Below the pieces are notes generated by a model. The model did no database searches. It was given only the letters and a program-made list of their open reading frames with translations, and had not been told where the DNA came from. DNA of 39,766 bases from Clostridium sp. CAG:138 (lineage in GTDB: Bacteria > Bacillota > Clostridia > Christensenellales > CAG-138): the NCBI GenBank assembly GCA_000435055.1, contig FR879693.1, positions 23,801 through 63,566 of the forward strand. The letters are read 5' to 3'. Of the stretch, positions 15,646 to 24,446 are shown piece by piece. Numbering within the stretch: the first letter of the stretch is position 1; every line of letters begins with the position of its first letter. Position numbers and translations under genes: made by a program.

Positions 15646-16620
15646 ATGGCTTCTGAATTGGTAAATGTCAGCGATCTCGGTATGAAAGAGGAGGAGTTGT
15701 TTTCCCGCTGTGACAGCAACATCGACTCCGAAAAGATTACCGCGCCGCGATACTCCTATTGGCACTCGGTTTTCCGTGTGTTCTTCAAGAAAAAGATAAA
15801 CATCGTTGTTCTTGCCATTCTGGCGTTCATCATTATCTTTTCCTACATCTATCCGATTTTCTCCGGATATGATGCATACGCAAACCTGCTCGACTCAACC
15901 GCAAAGCATTTGAGTCCCGCAAAGGCGATTGACAAATGGGGCTTCAGCCTGCATACCATTCTCGGTACCGGCGGTGCCGGCCAGTCCACTTTCGATGCGA
16001 TTTGGCACGGTGCGGAGATTTCCCTCTCCCTTGCATTTGTCTGCGCACTTATCAACATGACTATCGGCGTCACCGTCGGCGCACTTTGGGGCTTCTCCAA
16101 AAAAGTCGATGCCGTCATGATGGTTATCTACAACATTGTCGGCAATGTTCCGTACCTTTTGCTGATTTCCGTTCTTGTTATGTTGTTCACCGCGAGCTTC
16201 TGGTCCATGGTTTTCGCAATGACGATCACAGGCTGGATAAGTATCGCGTACTTCATCAGAACGCAGGTTGTCATCATCCGCGACCGCGAATATAACCTTG
16301 CATCGAAGTGCCTCGGTACTTCCACCGTTCGCATTGCAATGAAAAACATCCTCCCGTTCATGACCTCCGTTATCGTTACCGTTGCGGCAACCGAGATTCC
16401 TTCTTACATCTCTTACGAAGTCTTCCTGTCCTACCTCGGCATGGGTCTTTCCGAGATGTCCCTTGGTAAGCTGATCGAAGCTGCACAGAGCGCAATGGTT
16501 ACCCCCGGTTGGGAAATCGAATTCTGGAGCCCCGTTCTGTTGGCATCCATTATCACGATTATCCTGTATGTTGTCGGTCAGAACCTGGGCGATGCATCCG
16601 ACCCGAGAACGCACAGATAA
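15646..16620 (+). CDS. oppC: Peptide ABC transporter permease, AmiD/OppC type
   Basis: A 324-residue permease with an N-terminal cytoplasmic tail of about 50 residues, a first helix (INIVVLAILAFIIIFSYIYP), and the extracytoplasmic ILGTGGAGQSTFDAIWHGAE stretch, which corresponds to the LGTDxxGRDxFSR motif of OppC proteins. Five more helices follow. The EAA loop is ASKCLGTSTVRIAMKNILPF. It forms the membrane channel with the preceding permease. GAGGT at the end of oppB acts as its ribosome site, which implies coupled translation. Confidence 0.93.
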   Translation: MASELVNVSDLGMKEEELFSRCDSNIDSEKITAPRYSYWHSVFRVFFKKKINIVVLAILAFIIIFSYIYPIFSGYDAYANLLDSTAKHLSPAKAIDKWGFSLHTILGTGGAGQSTFDAIWHGAEISLSLAFVCALINMTIGVTVGALWGFSKKVDAVMMVIYNIVGNVPYLLLISVLVMLFTASFWSMVFAMTITGWISIAYFIRTQVVIIRDREYNLASKCLGTSTVRIAMKNILPFMTSVIVTVAATEIPSYISYEVFLSYLGMGLSEMSLGKLIEAAQSAMVTPGWEIEFWSPVLLASIITIILYVVGQNLGDASDPRTHR

Positions 16621-16632
16621 GAGGACACCGCT

Positions 16633-18381
16633 ATGGAAGAAAAGAAAGTATTGTTATCCGTTAAGGATCTTGAAGTCGAATTCCGCGTTCGCGGCAGAAT
16701 TCTGACAGCTATTCGCGGCATCTCTCTGGATATTTACGAAAACGAATCGATCGCAATCGTCGGCGAATCCGCTGCGGGTAAATCCGTATTCACGAAAACC
16801 TTCGCAGGTATGCTCGATGATAACGGCTATGTCAGCAACGGTTCCATCGTTTTCAATGATCCCGAACTTGCCGAAACAACAGTTCCCAACACCCCCGAGG
16901 TTAAGGCGCGCATTAAGTCCATTCATGCAAAGCTGAATGCAGCATCCCGCTATGAAAACGGTGCCGCAATCTACCGCCGCATCAATGAGCTTAAGCAGGA
17001 CAGGATCCGCAGGTCCACCCTCAGCGAGGCAGAGGCTGAACAGCTCGATACCCGCATTGAGGATCTGAGATTCCGCAGAGCCGAGACTTATAACCTCAAG
17101 CTCACAATTGACCCGTCCAAGGAGAAAGATCGCCTTAAGGAGCTTTCTCACAGCATCAAAAAAATGGACGAGGAACTTAAGCAGCTTGAAGATGAGCGCA
17201 AAAAGACCATTGCCGCACATAAGCAGGCAATGAACAACGACGTTGCGTACAACACCCAGTTCAAGACCGAAATGGCTCAGCTTACCGCTCAGTACAGAGA
17301 GGCATGTGCTCAGCCCGTTTCCGCAGACAAAATTGCGCGCAACGAGATTATCGCAAAAGAAATTTATCTGTCCGTCGGCAGATACAATGTTGCAAAACGT
17401 ATCAAGGCGATTAACGACCTTGTAAAGGTTGTTCGCAACGCAATGAAAAACGGTCTCGACCTTAACGATGACGCAACAAGAACCGATGTATTCGATGATG
17501 TCGCTTTCCGCGTCAGGTTCCTTGACGAGAACGAAGAACGCATCCACGGTACCTGCGTTATCAACCTTGCAAAGCTTAAATATGCAAAGGACTGGACCCG
17601 TATCCGCGGCAGAAGAATCGCAACCGTTTTCCAGGATCCTATGACATCGCTCAACCCGATCATCACCATCGGCAAGCAGATTTCCTCCATCATTATGAAG
17701 CATCAGGACTGCTCCGAGGTTGAAGCACGTGCGCGTGCAATCGAGATGATGCGTAAGGTCGGCATCCCCAATGCTGAAAACCGTTACGACGATTATCCCT
17801 TCCAGTACTCCGGCGGTATGCGTCAGCGTATTGTTATCGCAATTGCGCTTTCCTGCCAGCCGAAGATCCTCATCTGCGACGAGCCCACCACTGCGCTTGA
17901 CGTTACCATTCAGGCACAGATTCTCAAGCTCATCAAAGATTTGCAGAAAGAATTCAATTACACGATCGTTTTCATCACGCATGACCTCGGTGTTGTTGCA
18001 AATGTTGCCGACCGCGTTGCAGTTCTTTATGCAGGACAGATTGTTGAAGTCGGCACGACCGAAGAGGTCTTCTATGACCCGCGTCATCCGTACACATGGG
18101 CACTGCTCTCCTCATTGCCGCAGCTTGCACAGCGCGACACCGAGCTGTTCTCAATCACCGGTACGCCGCCTTCTCTCTACAATAAGATTGCGGGCGATCC
18201 CTTCGCACCGAGAAATCCTTATTGTTTGAAAATCGATGTCGTCAAAGCTCCGCCGATGTTCAAGATCACGGAAACTCACTATGCAAAGACTTGGCTGCTT
18301 GATCCCAGAGCGCCCAAGATCGACAAGCCTGCCGCGATCGACAACATCCACGACAAGATGATTAAAGCGTTCAATATTTAA
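16633..18381 (+). CDS. oppD: Peptide ABC transporter ATPase, OppD/AmiE type, with a large helical insert
   Basis: A 582-residue ATPase, against about 340-360 for ordinary OppD/AmiE. Walker A is GESAAGKS (residues 44-51). Normally the Q-loop follows some 60 residues later; here it is at residue 334 (VFQDPMTSLNP). Between them, residues about 78-318 form an insert rich in Glu, Lys and Arg with heptad-like spacing (KKMDEELKQLEDERKKT), likely a long helical hairpin or coiled coil. The rest is standard: signature SGGMRQR, Walker B ILICDEPTTALD, H-loop THDLG, and the OppD C-terminal zone with HPYTWALLSSLPQ and a Cys. Motifs are intact, so ATPase activity is expected. The insert would project from the nucleotide-binding domain; its function is unknown. 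Confidence 0.93.
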   Translation: MEEKKVLLSVKDLEVEFRVRGRILTAIRGISLDIYENESIAIVGESAAGKSVFTKTFAGMLDDNGYVSNGSIVFNDPELAETTVPNTPEVKARIKSIHAKLNAASRYENGAAIYRRINELKQDRIRRSTLSEAEAEQLDTRIEDLRFRRAETYNLKLTIDPSKEKDRLKELSHSIKKMDEELKQLEDERKKTIAAHKQAMNNDVAYNTQFKTEMAQLTAQYREACAQPVSADKIARNEIIAKEIYLSVGRYNVAKRIKAINDLVKVVRNAMKNGLDLNDDATRTDVFDDVAFRVRFLDENEERIHGTCVINLAKLKYAKDWTRIRGRRIATVFQDPMTSLNPIITIGKQISSIIMKHQDCSEVEARARAIEMMRKVGIPNAENRYDDYPFQYSGGMRQRIVIAIALSCQPKILICDEPTTALDVTIQAQILKLIKDLQKEFNYTIVFITHDLGVVANVADRVAVLYAGQIVEVGTTEEVFYDPRHPYTWALLSSLPQLAQRDTELFSITGTPPSLYNKIAGDPFAPRNPYCLKIDVVKAPPMFKITETHYAKTWLLDPRAPKIDKPAAIDNIHDKMIKAFNI

Positions 18382-18396
18382 TGGGAGGGTAGAACT

Positions 18397-19716
18397 GTGG
18401 AACATAAAGAAAAAATTACCGCAAAAGAGGGTAGGGTTTCCCATCTGCCCGAAAAAGCTCCTGTTGATGCAAGCGGCAAGGAAGTTCTCCTTTCGTTGAA
18501 AAATGTTGACATCACCTTCGGCAAAGGCGACAATGCCGTGCGTGCAGTCAAAAACGCTTCTTTCGACATTTACAAGGGTGAAACGTTCTCTCTCGTCGGC
18601 GAGTCCGGTTCCGGTAAAACCACGATCGGCCGTGCCGTAATTCGTGTCAACCCCTGCGCCGCCGGTGAAATTTATTACAAGGGCGTTCGCATCTCCGGCA
18701 AGATTCCCCATTCACTGGATCGCGAAGTTATCCGCAACATCCAGATGGTTTTCCAGGATCCCGCCGCATCTCAGAACGAGCGCGCAACCGTTGACTACAT
18801 TATCTCCGAAGGCCTCTATAACTTCCACCTCTTTGAAAATGAGGCGGATCGCGTGAGGAAAGTCGAGAATATCATTCAGGAAGTCGGTCTGCTCCCCGAG
18901 CATTTGACCCGCTATCCGCATGAGTTCTCCGGCGGACAGCGTCAGAGAATCGGTCTTGCAAGGGCAATGGTCATGGATCCCGAGCTTGTTGTTGCAGACG
19001 AACCTATCTCCGCACTGGACGTTTCCATCCGTGCACAGGTTCTGAACCTGCTCAAAAAGTTCCAGCGTGAGCGCGGAACGACCTATCTGTTCATCGCTCA
19101 TGACCTTTCGATCGTTCGCTTTATCTCCGATCGTATCGGCGTTATCTACAAGGGCGACATCGTTGAAGTTGCAACCGCAGAAGAACTGTTTGACTTCCCG
19201 ATGCATCCCTACACCCGCTCTCTGATTTCCGCGATCCCGATTCCGGATCCGAATCTTGAGAAGCACAAAGTGCTGTTCAGCTATGATCCTTCACAGCATG
19301 ATTACAGCGAGGATAAGCCCGAGCTTACCGATATCGGCCATGGCCACTTCGTTTTCGGCAACAAGAAAGAAATCGAAGAGTATAAGCGTCTCCGTGAGGA
19401 GGGAACTCCCCTCAAGAGCGTTACCATTGCCGGCGTTAATGCTCCTGCGGATGCAAAAACTGTCGAAAAGCAGCTTGAAGAGAAAAAAATCGAGGGTTCA
19501 ATCCTTGATACACCGCTGCACGATACCGGCAGCTTCTGGCTTGCGTTCCTTTCCTTCTTCCTTGCCATCCCCGGCTTGATTGCGGGTGCGATTTTCAAAA
19601 AGCACAACTATATCCGCAATTACAAGAAGTGCAAGAAGGGCGCGATTGCCGGCCTTATCACAACGGCAGCAATTATTGTCCTGTTCGGACTTATGCTGAT
19701 AATTTCTATCCTGTAA
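18397..19716 (+). CDS. oppF: Peptide ABC transporter ATPase, OppF/AmiF type, with C-terminal membrane helices
   Basis: A 439-residue ATPase; AmiF is about 308. Start is the GTG at 18397, seven bases after GGAGGG. Walker A GESGSGKT (68-75), Q-loop VFQDP, signature FSGGQRQR, Walker B VVADEPISALD and H-loop IAHDLS are all intact. The normal family tail (HPYTRSLISAIPIPDP, then GHFVFGNKKEIEEY) ends near residue 335. Beyond it lies a linker and then two hydrophobic helices (about 380-400 and 416-439) separated by a basic loop (KKHNYIRNYKKCKKG). A membrane anchor on the ATPase of a peptide importer is unusual. The reading frame and codon use continue smoothly into the extension, so it is not a frameshift read-through. 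Confidence 0.93.
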   Translation: MEHKEKITAKEGRVSHLPEKAPVDASGKEVLLSLKNVDITFGKGDNAVRAVKNASFDIYKGETFSLVGESGSGKTTIGRAVIRVNPCAAGEIYYKGVRISGKIPHSLDREVIRNIQMVFQDPAASQNERATVDYIISEGLYNFHLFENEADRVRKVENIIQEVGLLPEHLTRYPHEFSGGQRQRIGLARAMVMDPELVVADEPISALDVSIRAQVLNLLKKFQRERGTTYLFIAHDLSIVRFISDRIGVIYKGDIVEVATAEELFDFPMHPYTRSLISAIPIPDPNLEKHKVLFSYDPSQHDYSEDKPELTDIGHGHFVFGNKKEIEEYKRLREEGTPLKSVTIAGVNAPADAKTVEKQLEEKKIEGSILDTPLHDTGSFWLAFLSFFLAIPGLIAGAIFKKHNYIRNYKKCKKGAIAGLITTAAIIVLFGLMLIISIL

Positions 19717-19752
19717 TCGGACTTTAAAAAAGGACGGCGGACTGAATTCAGT

Positions 19753-21039
19753 ATGAGGCGAACAGCAAAAGAAAAAAGTCTTCCGAGGCCAAAGCCGGTA
19801 CAACGCATTGAAGTGTCGGACAAACATACCGCGTTGCGAATTGTGTGTTTCGTGATTTGCATCCTGTTTGCGGTTGTTGCGATGTCATATGCGGTGTACC
19901 GGCTTGTTACAAAGCCGAGCGGATGGACAACGATCAAAGCGGCTGTTACCGGTGAGGATAACTGCACCGATGAACTGCTGCTTCAGTATGATATTGGCCT
20001 GCGCGACGATATTTCCACAACGACTGAATATAAACAATTGGCGGAAATGTATTCAAATTTGTGCAGCGAGGCCTACCGCATATTTCAATCAGACGAGGAA
20101 TATTTCGGCGCGGATGATGCACCGGCAGCAAACCTCGCTTATTTGAATAAACACCCGAACGAGGTTGTGACGGTAGATTCCGCGTTGTATTCGGCATTTG
20201 AGCTGATTCGAGATAACGGCAGCAGATATCCGTATCTTGCGCCCGTTTATACGGAATACAAAGGGCTCTTCTCCTGCGAAAACGACAGTGAGGCCGAGGA
20301 ATTTGACCCGATGCTTAATTCGGAAGTACGCGGGTTTGTTGATGAAACGCTGGCGTATGTAAATAATCCCGATGCAATCGACATTGAGCTCCTGGGTGAG
20401 AATAAACTTCGACTCAATGTTTCGGACGAATACGCCGACTTTGCATCCCAAAACGATATCGTAGAATATCTGGATTTCTTCTGGCTGAAAAATGCATTTA
20501 TCGTTGATTACATTGCAGAACATTTGGCCGAAAACAGCTATATTCACGGAACAATAACGACGTATGACGGTTATACGCGGCATCTCGGCGGAGCGGGCAT
20601 GGCCCTGTCAATGAATTTTTATGACGAGGCCGACGGACGCGGAATCCCTGCGGCGCAGATGGATTTTAAGACGGCGCGCAATGCTGTTTATTTCAGGAAT
20701 TATGAAAATTCCGATATGGACACAATGCATTTTTACACCTATTCGAACGGTGAAGTCCGCAATCCGTTTGTTGATCCTAAGGACGGACTTTGTAAGGCGT
20801 CAAAAAGTGATCTGCTGATGTATTCGGACGAACTCGGTTGTGCGGAAATTGCGCTTGCGGCCTACGGATTGTATTCGTCGGATTCTTTTGACACCGAAGC
20901 GGTGCTTTCGACTGCAAAGCGCGGAGTGAATGCCGTTTACTGCGAGGGAACCGAGGTTTGCTTTACGGAGGCTGAGGCAACTCTTTCGCATTTGTACCAA
21001 AACGACGGACTCAGCTATTCAGCGAAACATGTTTCCTGA
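19753..21039 (+). CDS. Membrane-anchored protein, distantly ApbE-like, last gene of the peptide operon
   Basis: A 428-residue protein with one N-terminal helix (about residues 28-50) and a large outer domain. I do not recognise it at family level. Its layout resembles the flavin transferase ApbE: the LDFFWLKNAFIVDYIAEHL stretch sits where ApbE has its DLGGIAKGYAVD motif, a GTITTYDGYTRHLG strand follows like the usual Gly-rich strand, and NPFVDPKDGL takes the place of HIIDPxTGxP. The SDELGCAEIALAAYGLY segment matches the ADALATALFVMG helix. The catalytic and flavin-binding residues of those motifs are not conserved, so an enzymatic role is doubtful. It begins 36 bases after oppF, so co-transcription is likely. 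It may be a folded relic or a binding protein for the outer face of the transporter. The ApbE link is inference. Confidence 0.7.
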   Translation: MRRTAKEKSLPRPKPVQRIEVSDKHTALRIVCFVICILFAVVAMSYAVYRLVTKPSGWTTIKAAVTGEDNCTDELLLQYDIGLRDDISTTTEYKQLAEMYSNLCSEAYRIFQSDEEYFGADDAPAANLAYLNKHPNEVVTVDSALYSAFELIRDNGSRYPYLAPVYTEYKGLFSCENDSEAEEFDPMLNSEVRGFVDETLAYVNNPDAIDIELLGENKLRLNVSDEYADFASQNDIVEYLDFFWLKNAFIVDYIAEHLAENSYIHGTITTYDGYTRHLGGAGMALSMNFYDEADGRGIPAAQMDFKTARNAVYFRNYENSDMDTMHFYTYSNGEVRNPFVDPKDGLCKASKSDLLMYSDELGCAEIALAAYGLYSSDSFDTEAVLSTAKRGVNAVYCEGTEVCFTEAEATLSHLYQNDGLSYSAKHVS

Positions 21040-21087
21040 TGGAATTCTAATCGGATTTCAACTGCAATACGAAATATACGGATTATC

Positions 21088-21117
21088 AAGGCTTGCCGCA
21101 AGGCAGGCCTTTTGATT
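21088..21117 (+). terminator. Terminator of the peptide operon
   Basis: AAGGCTTGCC (21088-21097) pairs fully with GGCAGGCCTT (21102-21111) with one G-U pair and a GCAA tetraloop. A short T tract (TTTGATT) follows. Confidence 0.75.
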
Positions 21118-21154
21118 ATTGCCTGAAAGGAAACGGAGGAGATGAACGGGAAAT

Positions 21155-21187
21155 GAAAAAAGCGCAGCGAACTGAATTCACTGCGCT
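21155..21187 (-). terminator. Terminator of the tRNA-Glu gene
   Basis: On the minus strand AGCGCAG-x-GAA pairs with TTC-x-CTGCGCT, followed by TTTTTT. The hairpin begins at the last base of the encoded CCA. Confidence 0.8.
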
Positions 21188-21262
21188 GGTGACCGGTAGG
21201 GGAGTCGAACCCCTGCTGCCGCCGTGAGAGGGCGGTGTCCTAGGCCACTAGACGAACCGGCC
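21187..21262 (-). tRNA. tRNA-Glu (anticodon CTC)
   Basis: A 76-base cloverleaf with acceptor stem GGCCGGT/ACCGGTC, anticodon stem CCGCC/GGCGG around the loop CTCTCAC (anticodon CTC), a T arm with GGTTCGACT, and an encoded ACCA end. It is a single-gene unit with its own promoter and terminator. Confidence 0.95.
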
Positions 21263-21281
21263 AAACTTGATTGCGTTGCTT

Positions 21282-21310
21282 ATTATACCAAAGCAATCAA
21301 GAAAATGCAA
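21282..21310 (-). promoter_or_regulatory. Promoter of the tRNA-Glu gene
   Basis: On the minus strand TTGCAT (21305-21310) and TATAAT (21282-21287), 17 bases apart, with TGG before the -10 box. Transcription would start about 13 bases ahead of the tRNA. Confidence 0.75.
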
Positions 21311-21399
21311 CCCCGAAGAAGCTTGAAATGAAGATATATTTGACAAGCCAAATAAAACACGGATTGAAAATTTCAGGCATGAAGCAGCCGTCGGAAAGT

Positions 21400-21451
21400 A
21401 TTTCCCGGGAAATAACGTCCGAATCAGCGTTAGGAATATTTCCCGGGAAAT
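21400..21451. repeat. Two identical 14-base palindromes
   Basis: ATTTCCCGGGAAAT occurs at 21400-21413 and again at 21438-21451, start to start 38 bases. Each is a perfect palindrome. They lie between the tRNA-Glu promoter and the promoter of the large membrane protein, about 110-165 bases upstream of the latter, and may be operator sites. Confidence 0.6.
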
Positions 21452-21539
21452 TAGCTGCAGCGGGAGAAAGCGGACTTTTATCAGTCGAGCTCAAGACAAA
21501 TATGCAAGTTCCGACTTAAAGCTCAATATGCTTTTTCAC

Positions 21540-21568
21540 TGTTCAAATGCGGCAATTTATGGTATAAT
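21540..21568 (+). promoter_or_regulatory. Promoter of the large membrane protein gene
   Basis: An extended -10 box, TGG before TATAAT (21563-21568), with a weak -35 box TGTTCA at 21540-21545. The leader to 21747 is about 170 bases and contains a CTGCGG/CCGCAG hairpin near 21690. Confidence 0.6.
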
Positions 21569-21746
21569 CAAGTCAAATACCGGTAAAAAACGCAGCTGAG
21601 ATAAAAATATGCGGATCCGGCCGCCGCTCACTGCTGCAGTTTTTGTCCGGCATGTTTCCGAAAGCGTAAGAATTTGATTCGGCTGCGCTTTACCTGCGGA
21701 AAATTCCCGCAGACGGAAAAATCATTCTACAAAGGAAGGTATGTTA

Positions 21747-24242
21747 ATGGGAAACATCATTTCCGTGCTGTACATCCTTGCGTTTGCAGGCTGCGGCATA
21801 CTCACTGCACGTCCGATTTTTGCATCGGATCGCCCGCTGAAGAGGATTCTGTTCGGATTAACTTTCGGACTTGTAATGCTTCTTTGGCTTCCGGTGTTGT
21901 TTGCGTTTATTCTCGATTTTACACTTGCTGCGCAGATTCTTGCGCTTGCCGCAGCGGTGTTCATTGCGGGCGTATCAACATTCTTTGCCGTTAAAAAGCA
22001 AAAAAACGGCAAAATCAAGTATAAAGCCGCTTCTAAGCGCGACCTTGTTCCGCTGCTGGTCACGATAGTGCCGTTGGTTGCAGTCGGCTGGATACTTCAT
22101 GCGAATCACACGATAACAAATGCATCGAACGGTTCGCTGCACGTCGGGCAATGCACTTTCGGCGATTTGTGTATGCATTTAAGCTTTATCACAAGCATCA
22201 GTGTGCAAAAAACGTTCCCGCCGAATTATTCGCTTCTGCCGGGAACCCCGTTGGGCTATCCTTTCCTGTGTGACAGCGTCAGTTCGACTTTTTATACACT
22301 CGGAGCGTCGCTTCGAATTGCGGCAATGCTTCCCGCACTGTACGCTTTTCTTGTTGTTGTGCTGGGTGTGTATTGTTTCTTTGATGAATGGTTCAAAAAC
22401 ACACGCGTCTCCGTGCTTGCGACATATCTTTTCTTTATCGGCGGAGGCTTAGGGTTCGCTTACCTTTTCAACAACAAACAGCTGCTTGCGGGCGAGGGCA
22501 TAAACCGTTGGCAGGAAATGCTTGAAGGGTTTTACAAAACACCCACCAATCTGCCTGCCGAGGGACTGCGCTGGGTCAATTCAATTGCTGACATGCTTAT
22601 TCCGCAGCGTGCAACTTTGTTTGGCTGGGCGCTGCTTTTCCCCGCACTTCAGCTTTTGCACAGGGCGGTCATGCAGCGCGAATACAAATGCATAGTTCCG
22701 CTCGGTATCATTACGGGATGCATGCCGCTTGTTCATACGCACAGTTTCCTTGCGATCGGAATTATTTCCGCGTTCCTTTTCGTTGCCGCTCTCGGAAAAA
22801 TGCTGATGAGCGGTGTTTCCGAAAAACACGAGAAGCTTGCTGTCCGCAATCTCGGACTGTTCGTTTGCTCGGCAATTGTCGGTGCATTGCGAATGTTAAA
22901 TATTCGTGTTGTTACCGAAGGGTTGGATGACAGGTTCACGATCATTGCGGGCACGCTGACTGTTGTTGTTTCCGTTGTTATGCTGGCCCTTGCTATGCCC
23001 AAAAAGAACGCCAAAGGTGAGCGGAAGGGATCCGATGACGGCCTTGAAACCGAGCTTGCGACGGAGCTTATGCCAATGTCCAAAGCCACCGAACGCAAAT
23101 ACATATCAGCAGTCGGAATTGCATCGGCGGTTGGTCTTGCGATTTCATCAATGCTGCAGGAAAAAGCATCCGCGCTCGGTTTCGTGTTGCCGGTGTTTAT
23201 GATTGCAGCAACGGTTCTGCTCATTGTTTACAACGGCAGAAAGGCAGGAAGGAAGCCTGCTTCCGATGAGGTGAAGCATGTGCGTTGGTTTGCTCTGTTC
23301 GGCGTGATTGCGGTCGTGCTTGCCGCACCGCAGCTTTTCGGATTCACGTTTAAACAGTCCGTGAACAACGACTCGTTCCTGCGTTGGGGATTTAATTGGT
23401 GCAATGTCAGTGACAGCTGGCTTTGGTTCTATATCAAGAATCTCGGACTTATTTTCATTCTGATGCCTGTTGCGCTGCTTTCCGAAAAAAAGCAGAACAG
23501 ACTGTTCTATTACGGAACACTCGTTATATGGCTGCTGTGTGAAGTGCTGATTTTCCAACCCAACCCGTACGACAACAACAAGCTGCTTTTCGTTTGGTTC
23601 GCATTTACCTGCGGCATAGTTGCGAATTATCTCATAACAACATTTGCACGGCCCGTTACAAGACTGGAGCGCGGGAAACGCCGCGTGCTGCGCGGCAAGA
23701 CCGCCGGTCGCTATCTGCTGCTTGCAATGATGCTTATTGCAATGCTGCTTTCCGGCAGCTTGACTTTGGTGCGCGAATACATCTCGGGCGATCATATTGC
23801 ATTCGCTGCGGGTGCGGACGGGAAAAGGAGCCTGCAATACATTGAAAGCGGCTACGAGGTTGTGCCGGCGGCGCAGGTTGAGCTTGCGGAATGGATAAAC
23901 ACAAACACCGACGAACCCATTGCGGCGGATGCAACCTTCCTGACCGAAAGCAACCATAATAATGCAGTTGCAATGCTCACCGGACGCAACATTTTCTGCG
24001 GTTCGGGCTCGTTCCTTGAATACCACGGCGTTAACTATCGCCCGCGCAAAGAGCTTATAAAGCCCATGTATGAACAGCCCGAAACTTGCCTGCTTCGGTA
24101 TGCGGCGGAATACGATATTGACTATGTGCTTGTGGGAACACGGGAGCGCGGAAGCTATGCGGTTGACACGGAATGGTTCAATGCAAATCTTCGGGTCGTG
24201 TACCGCAATGCGCAGCTGACGGTCTACAAGATTGCGAAGTAA
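21747..24242 (+). CDS. Large polytopic membrane protein, possibly GT-C-like
   Basis: An 831-residue protein with about 16 hydrophobic helices and a soluble C-terminal domain of roughly 150 residues. I recognise no named family. The early extracytoplasmic loop after helix 3 contains GDLCMHLSFITSI and later YPFLCDSVSS, with acidic residues near the membrane, as in many GT-C glycosyltransferases and related proteins. The C-terminal domain (WINTNTDEPIAADATF, SNHNNAVAMLTGRNIFCGSG, YDIDYVLVGTRE) is of the kind following the membrane part in bacterial GT-C-like proteins, where it often recognises sugar or peptide substrates. That role is inference. The ATG at 21747 is chosen over 21741 because AAGGAAGG is then at the proper distance. 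It is monocistronic, ending at a shared terminator. Confidence 0.75.
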   Translation: MGNIISVLYILAFAGCGILTARPIFASDRPLKRILFGLTFGLVMLLWLPVLFAFILDFTLAAQILALAAAVFIAGVSTFFAVKKQKNGKIKYKAASKRDLVPLLVTIVPLVAVGWILHANHTITNASNGSLHVGQCTFGDLCMHLSFITSISVQKTFPPNYSLLPGTPLGYPFLCDSVSSTFYTLGASLRIAAMLPALYAFLVVVLGVYCFFDEWFKNTRVSVLATYLFFIGGGLGFAYLFNNKQLLAGEGINRWQEMLEGFYKTPTNLPAEGLRWVNSIADMLIPQRATLFGWALLFPALQLLHRAVMQREYKCIVPLGIITGCMPLVHTHSFLAIGIISAFLFVAALGKMLMSGVSEKHEKLAVRNLGLFVCSAIVGALRMLNIRVVTEGLDDRFTIIAGTLTVVVSVVMLALAMPKKNAKGERKGSDDGLETELATELMPMSKATERKYISAVGIASAVGLAISSMLQEKASALGFVLPVFMIAATVLLIVYNGRKAGRKPASDEVKHVRWFALFGVIAVVLAAPQLFGFTFKQSVNNDSFLRWGFNWCNVSDSWLWFYIKNLGLIFILMPVALLSEKKQNRLFYYGTLVIWLLCEVLIFQPNPYDNNKLLFVWFAFTCGIVANYLITTFARPVTRLERGKRRVLRGKTAGRYLLLAMMLIAMLLSGSLTLVREYISGDHIAFAAGADGKRSLQYIESGYEVVPAAQVELAEWINTNTDEPIAADATFLTESNHNNAVAMLTGRNIFCGSGSFLEYHGVNYRPRKELIKPMYEQPETCLLRYAAEYDIDYVLVGTRERGSYAVDTEWFNANLRVVYRNAQLTVYKIAK

Positions 24243-24302
24243 CAAGGCAAAGGTCCCGTGTTGAACTTTTTCGATGCGGGATGAAAGGAAAACAATAAAA
24301 AG

Positions 24303-24344
24303 AAAACCGTGCGGCAGCGAAATGACTCAAGCCGCACGGTTTTT
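24303..24344. terminator. Bidirectional terminator between convergent genes
   Basis: AAAACCGTGCGGC (24303-24315) pairs perfectly with GCCGCACGGTTTT (24331-24343). T runs lie on both strands, so it can stop transcripts from both the large membrane protein (plus) and the sortase fusion (minus). Confidence 0.85.
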
Positions 24345-24446
24345 AAGTTCGGATTCTTTTAAATTCAGATTATTATACCTATGCTGCTCCGTTTCGGCAT
24401 TGATGACGTGAGCAAAAAAGTGCCGAAGGGGCAAAAGGGTTTTAAA

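Noticed and set aside
16654..18087. Long open frame opposite oppD
   Set aside because: Shadow of oppD; no ribosome site or domain pattern.
21271..21519. Small open frames around the palindromes upstream of the large membrane protein
   Set aside because: No ribosome sites and low protein character; one overlaps the tRNA-Glu promoter.
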